Assembly: GCA_965213575.1 (NCBI GenBank)
Contig: CBDBZN010000019.1
Location: 77,636-141,635, forward strand
DNA from: JAUHXS01 sp965213575
GTDB lineage: Bacteria > Bacteroidota > Bacteroidia > Chitinophagales > JAUHXS01
Reading direction: 5' to 3'
DNA length: 64,000 nucleotides
Of the stretch, positions 26,839 through 36,429 are shown piece after piece. Within the stretch, counting starts at the first letter, position 1. Every line of letters begins with the position of its first letter. The notes beneath the pieces are model-generated. The model ran no database searches. It saw nothing but the letters and a program-made list of their open reading frames with translations, and was not told the origin of the DNA. Position numbers and translations under genes: made by a program.

Positions 26839-27543
26839 GTGTCTTTCACTAAAAAAGCTATATTCTGTTGGAGCGGAGGCAAAGATTCCGCTTATTGCTT
26901 AGATAAAATTTTATCCGAAAAAGAATACAACGTAGCCTATCTCCTAACTACACTTAACAAAGAACATCATCGTATTTCAATGCATGGTGTGAAAGAAGCT
27001 TTACTGGAAACCCAAGCAGCCTCCATAGGCATTCCACTTATAAAAACGTACGTATCAGAAGCCACTAATGAAGAATACGAACGTATAATGCTTTTAACTT
27101 TATCAGCTATTAATGATAAGGAAGACATTTCGCATATCATCTTTGGAGATATCTTCCTAGAAGATTTAAGAGCTTATCGAGAAAATATGTATGCTAAAAT
27201 TGGCCTAACATGTATCTTTCCTTTGTGGGGTATGGACACTGCTGTTTTAATACAAAAATTTATGCAAAAAGGATTTAAAACAATAACTTGTTGTGTAAGC
27301 AATCAGTTTTTAAATAAAGCCTTTGTAGGCAAAGAAATCGATGAAAATTTTATTCAACAGCTTCCTAAAGATGTCGACCCATGTGGAGAGAATGGTGAAT
27401 TTCATACCTTCTGTTATGATGGCCCTATTTTTAAGCACCCAATAAATATTTCTATAGGTGAAATAGTTTTTCGGCCATTAGAACTGAACACAACAGATAA
27501 TAAATCGGCTCAGATAGGTTTTTGGTTTTGCGATTTAACCTAA
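26839..27543 (+). CDS. PP-loop ATPase, diphthine-ammonia ligase (Dph6)-related
   Basis: The 234-residue protein belongs to the MJ0570/Dph6-related PP-loop ATPases. The PP-loop is FCWSGGKDSAYCLDKIL (about residues 8-24), followed by SMHGVKEALLETQAASIGIP and FGDIFLEDLRAYRENMYAKI, typical of the family. In eukaryotes Dph6 completes diphthamide on EF-2. Bacteria lack diphthamide, so the bacterial substrate is unknown. ATP-driven adenylation chemistry is expected. The start is a GTG: the next in-frame ATG (ISMHGV) lies past the PP-loop and would remove the active site. It follows ffh after 91 bases of A/T-rich sequence. Confidence 0.85.
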   Translation: MSFTKKAIFCWSGGKDSAYCLDKILSEKEYNVAYLLTTLNKEHHRISMHGVKEALLETQAASIGIPLIKTYVSEATNEEYERIMLLTLSAINDKEDISHIIFGDIFLEDLRAYRENMYAKIGLTCIFPLWGMDTAVLIQKFMQKGFKTITCCVSNQFLNKAFVGKEIDENFIQQLPKDVDPCGENGEFHTFCYDGPIFKHPINISIGEIVFRPLELNTTDNKSAQIGFWFCDLT

Positions 27544-27547
27544 ATTT

Positions 27548-27555
27548 AAAAAAAA
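27548..27555 (-). terminator. T-run ending the SRP RNA
   Basis: On the reverse strand the closing helix of the SRP RNA is followed directly by eight T residues, the form of an intrinsic terminator. Confidence 0.65.
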
Positions 27556-27651
27556 TGGCAAGTTACTCATATCGCACCGCTACGACCGTCTACCCTTGCT
27601 GCCTTCCGGCCCTGGGGGAGTTCAACAGGAGCTGGTCGTATGAGACTTGCC
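27556..27651 (-). ncRNA. ffs: bacterial small SRP RNA (4.5S-like)
   Basis: The reverse strand encodes a hairpin RNA of about 96 bases. The ends pair as GGCAAGT with ACTTGCC, and then CTCATA with TATGAG. The apical domain contains the universally conserved SRP core (CCCCAGGGCCGGAAGGCAGC followed by AAGGGT) with a GGAA tetraloop and the internal loops that bind the Ffh M domain. With no Alu domain it is the small bacterial type. A TAnnTTTG element lies just upstream and a T run just downstream, so it is an independent transcription unit. Confidence 0.93.
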
Positions 27652-27655
27652 GGTA

Positions 27656-27663
27656 CAAAAGTA
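27656..27663 (-). promoter_or_regulatory. -7 element for the SRP RNA
   Basis: On the reverse strand TACTTTTG (TAnnTTTG) ends 5 bases before the first paired base of the SRP RNA, the right distance for transcription starting at or next to the mature end. The upstream element at 20-base spacing is TTTT rather than TTTG. Confidence 0.6.
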
Positions 27664-27780
27664 AGGAGTATTTTACTTATATAAAAATTTGAGAAGGGAA
27701 TTTGTATAACTAATTGAAAACTTTATTAATATTCTGCGGATCGTATCAAGTTAAAGTATCATCCTTTACTGTATAATATT

Positions 27781-30700
27781 TTAATTATTTAAAAAGGCAC
27801 CTATGGTAAATAATACTAAAAAATTTTCCTCCTCAGAAATACCTACAGAAGCACTTAAAGTGAAACTTTGACTATACGGCAATAAATAAACTCCGCCACC
27901 ATATCCACTATGCCACTTATCAGAATCCTCTCCATCGACAAACACTCTTCCATAATCGTAAAATCCGCTTATACCAAATTCGAAAGGAACAAAACCATTA
28001 GGGATTTCAGACAACTTGATTCTAATTTCGCTATTAGCATACAGCGAATTATTACCGGTAAAACGATTAATTCTATATCCTTTTAAATTGTTATTCTGGC
28101 CTAAAGAAGGACTTTCATTAAAGGGAATATTTTCTCCTAAACTTATCGCTCCACCAATCTGCAGGCCTAAAGTAATTGGCAATACTCTGCTTCTAGTAGT
28201 AGTAAAACCGGAAATGCTTCCACTAGTTACTTGGTAAATGTTTTCAGAAAGTTCGGGTTTTATTATGCATCCTAAATTACTAGATAAAAGTATTCTTGTA
28301 CCGTATTTAGGAAAGGTAGTATTATCCAAAAAATCTAAATCTAATGTATTAGAAATTCTGGCAATATTAAGATTATTTTCTCCCAAAACATCTATGTCAT
28401 CAAATATACTGATGTTATCTTTTGAAACTGCTGCGTTGTTATCATAGAAAAGCTTCATGTCTATTTCAGATTTTTTCAAGAAGTTTTTAGCTAACCCGGT
28501 ATATATTTCAAACGATTCCCTGCGAACTAAATAATAATTGAAATCATATAATAAGTCGTTCTTTACTGTTTCGTTTCCAAACCCATAAAAGAATTTTCGA
28601 TTACCCGGGTTTTGGTATGTACCTCCTGCCAAAATATCTAAACCAAATAAAGACCTATGCCATCGATGATCTGTAGAGAGCGTATAAAATCCATTGGTAG
28701 TTATTTTACCTCTAATATTATGTTTGCTGTGATAATCTAGTTTATTAAACTTATGGCGGGTAAATTGCACACCTAATCCTAACCCTAAACCATCATCGGC
28801 ATTATAACTAATGATCGGCAACGGTAAATAACGATCCATCTGCCATGACTCTCGATTATAATTATATACGAAATTATCGGCATCATCAATGACCTTAACT
28901 TCTTTACTTTTATTTATAATATCTTTTTCTTTTTGATCATACACATAGGTATATTTACATAAAGATCGAACATTTGATATATCAGATATTAAATCTTTCC
29001 CATCGCCGGATATAATCCTCACTTTTATGGACTTTTTAGCGTCTCCAATAACATTAAAAACATCTTTATCATCTAATCCGTAAAGCCTTATTTCATTTGT
29101 TTCCTCTGGATTAAATGAACGTTGATATAACAATTTATCCCCTCTTTTATCTGAATTTTTCGCCATTTCATAAACAGTTACATCTACGCTTCCATCTTCC
29201 TTTCGGACGACATCAAAATATTCTGATTGATTACTGCCTACCACATCTACCTCCTTAGCTAGAAATAAATAATAATCTTCAATGGCACCTCTTAAATATT
29301 TTCTTCTACTGATAAGATTATCTTCTATTTCCCTACCATCTACTGAATAGATTTCTTCAGGCATTGCTCTTATAGCTTTCTTAATAATATCGTCATCAAT
29401 AGTTTGCAAAAACTCATCTGTAAGCTTCATCCATTCATCATAAGACATACTTGTCAATAAAAAACGGTCAAGGTGGCGTGCCGGCCAAACAAATGTCTCT
29501 ACATTTTCAATTTTTTCATAAAATCGAGCAACGTTTCCTTTTGCCCATTCCCTACTGGCAATGTAAGGCAAGATGCCATCCCATTTTGAATAAACATGAT
29601 CACGGTCTCTAGGGATAGGCCTGTATAAAATACCTTCATCCCTTTCATATTTTGCCCATTTCCAATTGTCTTGATGCTTACCCCAATCATTTGTAAATAT
29701 GTCGAAAATACGTGCTCTTGCAAATTCTTCAACATCAACTTTGTTATCATGGCTCACATACAATTGCCTAAACATTTCATAACTTTTGTCTATATCCTGC
29801 GCGTTATAAAATCCTGAATCTTTTGGATCTTCTTCTAACATACCTAACATTCCTGCATATTCTTCTCTGAATTCGCCAAGTTTTTCATCATCTGGCATAA
29901 CATACAGTGTAGGAGTGGCTGTGAACGATATCAAGCTCATTGAGCATCGGAGGCACTGATATTGCTCCATAAGGTTGTTGAGTAGTAGTTTGATCTCTTA
30001 CAACATTTGCAATACCTGTTTTTCTTAATTCATATGGCAAGGAGTTACCAGGATTTTTATTTACTGACCTAAACACATACTTCTGTCCATTTTCAGCTTT
30101 GAATTTTAAGGAAACAGTTTGCCTGCCACCGCCTCTTTTATATGGAATAAGGCCGCCAAATGTTGTATCAAGGTTTAATAAAGGTGCTTCTATTGTATCT
30201 GTCCATGAGTTACGGTAATGTTTTCCTAACCATAGTTCTTTAAACTTACTCGCTTCATATTCAGCTCCCGCAACTGCTTTCACATCAGTTTGTGTAATAT
30301 TATTTTTAGCGTTGATTTTCAAACTATCACATCCCACAAAATATTGGTTAACAGGAATATTATCATCACCCGTACAAGAAGGTTTAAACAGTTTAAACCC
30401 TTCATCTACTTTAAATTCATCTTGTTGAAGCAAATTTACAGTTGCATTTACTTCCCCCTGATCTTTATATTGAATAGTAATAAATCCTATCTTATTTTCC
30501 GCATATAATGTATTAGGGCTATTTGCGATAAATTTCTTTTTACCTAAAGATCCGCTGTTAATGAAATAATTATTTCCAAAACTGGTAATCTCTAAATTAA
30601 ATTCATGCCCTGAAGCATATATGATAGATGGATGCTCTAAAAACATTTCTTCTAGTTTATTTCTAAAAGGCTCAAAATTCTTATTATGAATATCTTTATT

Positions 30701-31432
30701 AGACCCGTTTTGAGACCTGTAAGAGGCATATATTGATCCTAATATAGGCGGCAATAAATGTGTACTGAACTTGCTCCTACCGCCATATTCCCCAAGTGAC
30801 TGAATAGGAAAATGGCCGACCACTAAAACATTTTTATCTTTTGTCTCTGTAATAATATCTTCCAATTCTTCCAAAACATCTTCATCAGTTACATATTTAC
30901 AAATAGCATCACTTTCTTCAGGCCGATTTGCAGGATGATTCCACCATTGGGTATTGATAGATACTACTGTTAAATTATCACCAATATTTTTTGATTTCGG
31001 ACCCGGGCATCCATCGTCCGGATCAAAGATGATGTGCTTAGTATTAAACGACTTGACTAAAGATTCTAATTTCTTAACATTTTTATATCCATGCTTATTA
31101 GTATTTAGCCAGTCCCGGTCACCCGGTACAAATAGTATTGTGCCATTTTTATATTCTGAAATGATATTAATAAGTTTTTTGATCTTTAAGGAATCTTCCA
31201 GATAATTTGCAGGAATGGTTATATCTCTCGAAACAATATCTCCGTCTAAGATTACTAAAAAATCATTTTTAATATTTTTTAATGTATTATTAAATGCTTT
31301 AGTAAAATCTTGTGTAAGATTTACTTCAGAAAAATTTCCAATTAAAACGACCTCTGTTTCTGCTGCATAATTGCTTCCTGATATTAAGAAAAAGATAAGT
31401 GCAAATATTAAATCTACTAATTGATTTTTCAT
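27781..31432 (-). pseudogene. degenerate metallophosphatase / kinase-like / Omp85-barrel fusion, frameshifted
   Basis: Two overlapping frames join by removing one base near 29914 into a protein of about 1,216 residues. It is a paralogue of the intact 1,245-residue protein at 37304-41041 and aligns without a gap through the break (VHSHPTLYVMP against VYHTNPKLRYIP). The layout is a signal peptide, a phosphatase-like domain (about 27-400), a middle domain and a barrel ending in FTIGAFLNN. Catalytic motifs are damaged relative to the paralogue: IGDAG is IGNFS, GNHD is GDRD, HHP is GHFP, GHEH is GHEF, and GDWDRH is NDWGKH. Only IPRDRD is kept. The lost residues argue for a pseudo-enzyme, and the frameshift for a dead gene or a sequence error. 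It diverges from sixA. Confidence 0.82.
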
Positions 31433-31498
31433 AAAATTATCCTGAGATTACAAATAATGTGCCAAGATACGTATTATTACATCAGCAAATTTGAATGA

Positions 31499-31987
31499 AT
31501 GAAGGAATTATACTTAGCCCGACATGCTAAATCAAGTTGGAAAAACCTCGATTTAGATGATTTTGACCGGCCACTTAATAAAAGAGGTAAAAAGGCAGCT
31601 CCTCTTATGGGTGAGATATTATACGGCAAAGGAGTTCAACCCGATTTAATTCTTTCCAGCTCTGCAAAAAGAGCAAAAAAAACTGCCAAAATTTTAGCAA
31701 AAAAACTTCATTGCAATAAACTGATATTTAAAACCTCTATATATACAGCTAGTGTTGATGAGTTGTTAGTTATGCTTCAAAAGACCCCCGAAAAATTAAA
31801 AAAAATAATGCTAGTAGGACATAATCCAATTTTGACAGATCTACAAAATAGGCTTACTAGTCATACTTTAGAAAATATTCCTACTGCCGGCGTAGTTGGT
31901 ATTATTTTTGAAGTGGACGAATGGAAGAATATAGATTGTGGCAAGGGAGCATTTAAGTTTTTTGAATATCCTAAAAAGTATACATGA
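31499..31987 (+). CDS. sixA: SixA-type histidine phosphatase
   Basis: The 162-residue protein is a small RHG-motif phosphatase of the SixA type. The phospho-acceptor motif is YLARHAKSSW (His9), and the second His is in LVGHNPILTDL. Family members remove phosphate from phosphohistidine on signalling proteins, or act on small phosphorylated compounds. Its stop overlaps the ppk1 start by 4 bases, so the two are translationally coupled. This pairing is common in Bacteroidota and suggests a role in polyphosphate or phosphate metabolism. It diverges from the degenerate phosphatase-barrel gene across 66 bases. Confidence 0.9.
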   Translation: MKELYLARHAKSSWKNLDLDDFDRPLNKRGKKAAPLMGEILYGKGVQPDLILSSSAKRAKKTAKILAKKLHCNKLIFKTSIYTASVDELLVMLQKTPEKLKKIMLVGHNPILTDLQNRLTSHTLENIPTAGVVGIIFEVDEWKNIDCGKGAFKFFEYPKKYT

Positions 31988-34140
31988 CGAAAAAAGATAG
32001 AATTGAAATAAAAAAGAATCATCTATATTTTGACCGTGAATTAAGTTGGCTGCAGTTTAATCACCGGGTTCTGCAAGAAGCTAAAGACCCTCGAGTCCCC
32101 TTGATGGAAAGATTAAAATTTTTAGCTATATACTCTTCTAATTTAGATGAATTTTACCGTGTGAGAGTAGCTTCTTTAAGAAGCTTAAAAAAGCTGAGAA
32201 AAGAAAACAAACATCTTCATCTTAGTTTCTCTCCTAAAAAGCTGCTAAAAAAAATAAACAAAGTAGTGAATGAGCAGCAAAATGAATTTGGGAGGATTTT
32301 CAGGCAAGAACTAATTCCTAAGCTTACTAAACATAACATTCATTTAGTTAATGAAAAGTTACTTACAGCTCGTCAAAAAACTTTCATTAAAGAATATTTT
32401 GATGAAAAAATCATTCCTAAGTTAAATCCTCAAAAGTTAGAGCTGGGCAAACCTGTTCCTTTTTTAGAAAATAAGGTTATATATATGGTTGCCTCCTATC
32501 TTTCAAAAGGATATATAGATAATATTAAAAGCCTTGAGTATTTCCTGCTAAAAGTGCCTGAAGACTTGCCAAGATTCATCGAAATACCGGGAGAAGATGG
32601 AGAACATGTAGTTATTTTCATAGATGATATTATAAGATATTGTACGTATCGTTTATCCAACGAAATGGTTGCAAAAGAATGTTACTCGGTAAAGTTATCT
32701 CGAGATGCAGAATTGTATTTAGAAGACGAACTACAAGGCGACTTAGTAGAACAGATCAATAAAAGTTTAGAAAAAAGAGAAAAAGGAGTCCCCTCACGCT
32801 TTTTATTTGATCATGACATGCCTAAATACTTTCTTAAGCATTTAAAAAATGTTTTGCAATTAAAAAGCAGTGCTTCTGTGCCTATACCGGGGGGCAGGTA
32901 TCATAACTTTAATGACTTTTTCTCCTTTCCTGTTCCAAAATTACCTTCCTTGTTTTACCAGCCTCAACCACCGGTAACACATACTACCTTAGAAAAATAC
33001 TCCGGTATTTTTGATGCGGTGAGAGAAGAAGATGTATTATTACATTTTCCTTATCAAACCTATACTTATATAGTAAGAGCTATAGAGGAAGCAGCGAATG
33101 ATCCGTATGTAATATCTATTAAGATATCTCTATATAGAGTAGCTAAAAAGTCAAAAATTGGAGAAGCGTTGATCACCGCTGCCGAAAATGGAAAAGAAGT
33201 AATTGTATTTGATGAGATAAAAGCTCGATTTGACGAGGCACCTAATTTGTATTGGGGTGAGAAATTTTCACGTGCAGGCATTAAGGTTATTTACAGCCAT
33301 AAAGATTTAAAAGTACACACTAAACTTTTCATTGTAGAGCGGAAAAAAGAATCTAATAAAGAGCATTTTGTTTTTCTCGGGACCGGAAATTTTAATGAAG
33401 ATACCGCTAAGCTTTATAGTGACTTCGCATTACTTACTAGCAACAAATTATTGGCAGAAGAAACTAATAAAGTATTTGACCTACTGGAAAATGTTGATAA
33501 AAAATTAAGCTTTAACCATTTACTCGTTGCCCCGCATGAAATGCGTAGCAAATTTGAAGCACTGATTGATAATGAGATAAAACATGCTAAAGCAGGAAAA
33601 AAAGCCAAGATAATATTAAAGCTAAACAGCTTGGAAGATAAATTGATGATCGATAAATTATATGAAGCCAGCCGTGCAGGTGTAAGAATTAAAATTATCG
33701 TAAGAGGCATTTGTTGCTTAATTCCGAATCAAAAGATTAATCGCAATAATATAGAAATTATAAGTATCATTGATAGGTATTTAGAACATAGTAGGGCCTA
33801 TATTTTTCATAATAATGGAGAGGAATTGTATTACCTCGCTTCAGCTGATTGGATGGAAAGAAATTTGAGCAGAAGAGTGGAAGTGGCTTTTCCAATATGG
33901 AACAAAGAATTGCAGGTTATATTAAAAGATTTTATCAACCTTCAATTAAAAGATAATACAAAAGCAAGGATTATAGATCAACTTCAAACAAATCAGTATA
34001 AAGACTCAGTGGGTGAAGAAAGAATTCGTGCTCAATATGAAACATATAATTATTTGAAAAACAAAGAATTATCTACTTATGAACAGCTAACAAATGAAAA
34101 GGCATTACTAGATATACAAAAAACTACCACGGATATATAA
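31984..34140 (+). CDS. ppk1: polyphosphate kinase 1
   Basis: The 718-residue protein is a full-length PPK1, which reversibly makes polyphosphate from ATP through a phosphohistidine. The N-terminal domain begins FDRELSWLQFNHRVLQEAKD. The catalytic half has PYQTYTYIVRAIEEAANDP, ISLYRVAKKSKI and the autophosphorylated His in VHTKLFIVER. It continues with FLGTGNFNEDTAKLYSDFAL and the second conserved His region SRAYIFHNNGEELYY, then SADWMERNLSRRVEVAFPI. It is coupled to sixA by a 4-base overlap and followed after 54 bases by the DUF2652 gene, so a three-gene operon is likely. Confidence 0.96.
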   Translation: MTKKDRIEIKKNHLYFDRELSWLQFNHRVLQEAKDPRVPLMERLKFLAIYSSNLDEFYRVRVASLRSLKKLRKENKHLHLSFSPKKLLKKINKVVNEQQNEFGRIFRQELIPKLTKHNIHLVNEKLLTARQKTFIKEYFDEKIIPKLNPQKLELGKPVPFLENKVIYMVASYLSKGYIDNIKSLEYFLLKVPEDLPRFIEIPGEDGEHVVIFIDDIIRYCTYRLSNEMVAKECYSVKLSRDAELYLEDELQGDLVEQINKSLEKREKGVPSRFLFDHDMPKYFLKHLKNVLQLKSSASVPIPGGRYHNFNDFFSFPVPKLPSLFYQPQPPVTHTTLEKYSGIFDAVREEDVLLHFPYQTYTYIVRAIEEAANDPYVISIKISLYRVAKKSKIGEALITAAENGKEVIVFDEIKARFDEAPNLYWGEKFSRAGIKVIYSHKDLKVHTKLFIVERKKESNKEHFVFLGTGNFNEDTAKLYSDFALLTSNKLLAEETNKVFDLLENVDKKLSFNHLLVAPHEMRSKFEALIDNEIKHAKAGKKAKIILKLNSLEDKLMIDKLYEASRAGVRIKIIVRGICCLIPNQKINRNNIEIISIIDRYLEHSRAYIFHNNGEELYYLASADWMERNLSRRVEVAFPIWNKELQVILKDFINLQLKDNTKARIIDQLQTNQYKDSVGEERIRAQYETYNYLKNKELSTYEQLTNEKALLDIQKTTTDI

Positions 34141-34194
34141 TTTGGCATTCTTTTTGCCATAATATAACTAATATAATATAACATTTCCAAACTT

Positions 34195-34842
34195 ATGACA
34201 CAACCATCAATGACTCCTACTTTAATGTTCATACCGGATATAAAAGGCTTTACTTCATATTTAAGTAAAGCAAATCATAACATGGGCACTCGAGTGATTA
34301 CGGAATTACTTAATGAAATTTTAGACGCTAATTATATTGGTTTAAAAATGATGGATATTGAAGGAGATGCAATCTTTTTTTATGCTTTAGAGGATAAAAT
34401 TCCTCCTTTTAGTGCGGTAGTAAATCAAGCAAAAGAAATCTTTTTACGTTTTGAAACAAAGTTAGAACAGTTAATTAAAGAATTAGAGCCTTTTAGTAAC
34501 TTTCAAAAACACGAAAAAAAGTTAGGATTAAAAATTATTGTCCATTATGGATTAGTAGATTTTTCTCAAGTAGGTAAAAAAATGAAACTAATAGGTGAGC
34601 CGGTTTTACAAGTTCACTTTATGCAAAAGAACAGTATTCCTTATGATGAATATTTTATGTTATCCGAAGCTTATTTAAATATGGTGGATGAACAAGAAGT
34701 CGAAGAAAAATTAAACTGGGCAAAAATAGAGTCCGGAAGTGATGAATATCGGCATTTAGGTAGAATTTATTATAAATATATTAACTTAAAGCCCCTTTTA
34801 AAAAAAAGTAAACTAAATCCTTCTTTGGCAACTACTGCTTGA
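34195..34842 (+). CDS. DUF2652 protein, class III nucleotidyl-cyclase-like fold
   Basis: The 215-residue protein matches DUF2652, a group related to class III adenylyl/guanylyl cyclases. Both metal-binding Asp positions are visible: Asp15 in MFIPDIKGFTSYL and Asp58 in MDIEGDAIFFY. The later motif, iGDxVNxAaR in active cyclases, reads LIGEPVLQVHF here. So the base-selecting Asp is Glu, and the Asn and Arg that stabilise the transition state appear as Leu138 and His141. I infer a cyclase-like fold with doubtful cyclase activity. It follows ppk1 on the same strand and converges on an HD-PycTM gene. No signal peptide or membrane segment is present, so it is cytoplasmic. Confidence 0.8.
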   Translation: MTQPSMTPTLMFIPDIKGFTSYLSKANHNMGTRVITELLNEILDANYIGLKMMDIEGDAIFFYALEDKIPPFSAVVNQAKEIFLRFETKLEQLIKELEPFSNFQKHEKKLGLKIIVHYGLVDFSQVGKKMKLIGEPVLQVHFMQKNSIPYDEYFMLSEAYLNMVDEQEVEEKLNWAKIESGSDEYRHLGRIYYKYINLKPLLKKSKLNPSLATTA

Positions 34843-35054
34843 TGAGAGCCCAGAATCCATTATCAGTATTAAGTTGCTTCACCCGCAATAGTATTTCCCT
34901 TATTTTATAGTTCCAATAAAAGAAAGCGAATTTTAGAACGATATGTCAATAAGTCCGTCACTGTGAACTTAATACAGTTGAGTATAGCATCTCCTTGTAT
35001 TCTCCTTGTATATAGAACTTTAATTCTCCTATATCCCATGTTATCATGAATTTA

Positions 35055-36227
35055 CTAATATACTGTCAAAAAGAATATTGCTAAAAATGCCGCTACACAA
35101 AGCACTAAAGCTCCTAAAAATGTAATGTAAGACATCTTCAGTAACTTATATTTTTTCTCTAGTACAATTCCTAAAAAGTAAATATCTACTGACATATTAT
35201 CATACAATAAAGTTTTCTCATCTCTTAATTGTTGCATGCGTTTTAAAAAATCAGGAAGCTCTATGCTAATATAATTGCCAAAAAATAAAACACTAGCTTT
35301 ATTTTTTTCTATTCGTTGTTTAGAGACTTGTTTATTCGTAATATTAGGAGAAGCAGACAATACTGCAAACACAACTGATATTAAACTTCCCAGAACTAAA
35401 ATACACATTGGGATAGTAAACCGTATGTGCTCTACTAAATCTTTTCCGCTAAAAGTAAAGCCTGAGCCAACTACTGCTATAATAACAGATAAAATAACCG
35501 TGTTAATACTGATCATCATATTTGCCTTGCTATCTGCCATAGAGCTAAGATTAATATGATTTCTATATACTGCACGATACATCGTTTCAGTTCCCCTCCC
35601 ACCGGCAGATGACTTTTTGTACTTAGCGATCTTTTTTGTTAACGCGGCTTTTTGTTTTTCTATATTTTTCTTTTTTCTCGTATCATACTTACTCTTTATA
35701 TATTTTGTAAAAAACTTATGATTCAATAAAAAATCCAGCTGCTGCTGCTCCCACTCTACATCAGTCATGCGCTTATCTAAAAAAGATTCCCACTCTATCC
35801 TAATCAATTCCGCTTGTGTAAAAAAGCTTTTTTTACCTACAGAAAGAATATCTGCATCATGCAATATTTCTTCTGACAATGTTTGAGGAACTTGAGTTGG
35901 TTTGGTTGAAAAAATAAGTTTAGTGATATTTTCTATTCCTTTTTTATCATAATTTCGTTGCTCTAGAAATTTTCTACAAATTCTTATACTTTCATTTTCA
36001 TGATCCTTATAATTAGTAAGATAACCAACATCATGGAACCATGCCGCTAATAATAATTCTTCTAACTCTTCAGAAGATAAGTCATACTTAGAAGCAATTT
36101 TTTTAGAATCTTTAGCAACTCGCTGGGTATGTAAAAAGTTATGATAAACTAATTTTTCCGGGAGATCATTTTTAAACATATCAAATACTACTTCCTCTGC
36201 TTCTAGTACAATGTTTTTATCTGACAT
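35055..36227 (-). CDS. HD phosphohydrolase fused to a Pycsar-effector-like (PycTM) membrane domain
   Basis: The 390-residue protein has an N-terminal HD domain with His33 (NFLHTQRVA), His65-Asp66 (AAWFHDVGYL) and a later conserved Asp (ILHDADILSVG, 122-132). A charged helical linker follows at about 135-215. The C-terminal region (about 215-390) carries SSMADSKANMMISINTVIL and three hydrophobic segments (about 238-258, 272-292, 368-388). This resembles DUF5706/PycTM, the membrane effector of Pycsar anti-phage systems. HD domains hydrolyse phosphoesters, often of nucleotides. HD-PycTM fusions are widespread in Bacteroidota, so a housekeeping role is possible. Its 3' end faces the cyclase-like DUF2652 gene across 212 bases. 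Confidence 0.8.
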   Translation of the reverse strand: MSDKNIVLEAEEVVFDMFKNDLPEKLVYHNFLHTQRVAKDSKKIASKYDLSSEELEELLLAAWFHDVGYLTNYKDHENESIRICRKFLEQRNYDKKGIENITKLIFSTKPTQVPQTLSEEILHDADILSVGKKSFFTQAELIRIEWESFLDKRMTDVEWEQQQLDFLLNHKFFTKYIKSKYDTRKKKNIEKQKAALTKKIAKYKKSSAGGRGTETMYRAVYRNHINLSSMADSKANMMISINTVILSVIIAVVGSGFTFSGKDLVEHIRFTIPMCILVLGSLISVVFAVLSASPNITNKQVSKQRIEKNKASVLFFGNYISIELPDFLKRMQQLRDEKTLLYDNMSVDIYFLGIVLEKKYKLLKMSYITFLGALVLCVAAFLAIFFLTVY

Positions 36228-36429
36228 AAATGATTGATTTATTTCTTTCTCTCAAAATATGCTCAAATATAAGAAATCTTTACGGATTAGCGTTAAGTAT
36301 TAATGATGAGCAATTGCCTCTACTTATAAAATTAATTAGACGTGGAAAATAATTCCCACGCTATAATAATCCAGCAGAATGCTGTATTTTGTGTGCTCAT
36401 TACATTTATTGAAGTTCGAATCAACGATA

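Noticed and set aside
34985..35015. A direct repeat of CTCCTTGTAT in the gap between DUF2652 and HD-PycTM
   Set aside because: Two copies of ten bases in A/T-rich DNA could be chance. No CRISPR or larger repeat is present.
36341..36384. Two small hairpins (CGTGG/CCACG and CAGCA/TGCTG) upstream of the propeller lipoprotein
   Set aside because: Five-base stems in a 200-base leader are too weak to call an operator or riboswitch.
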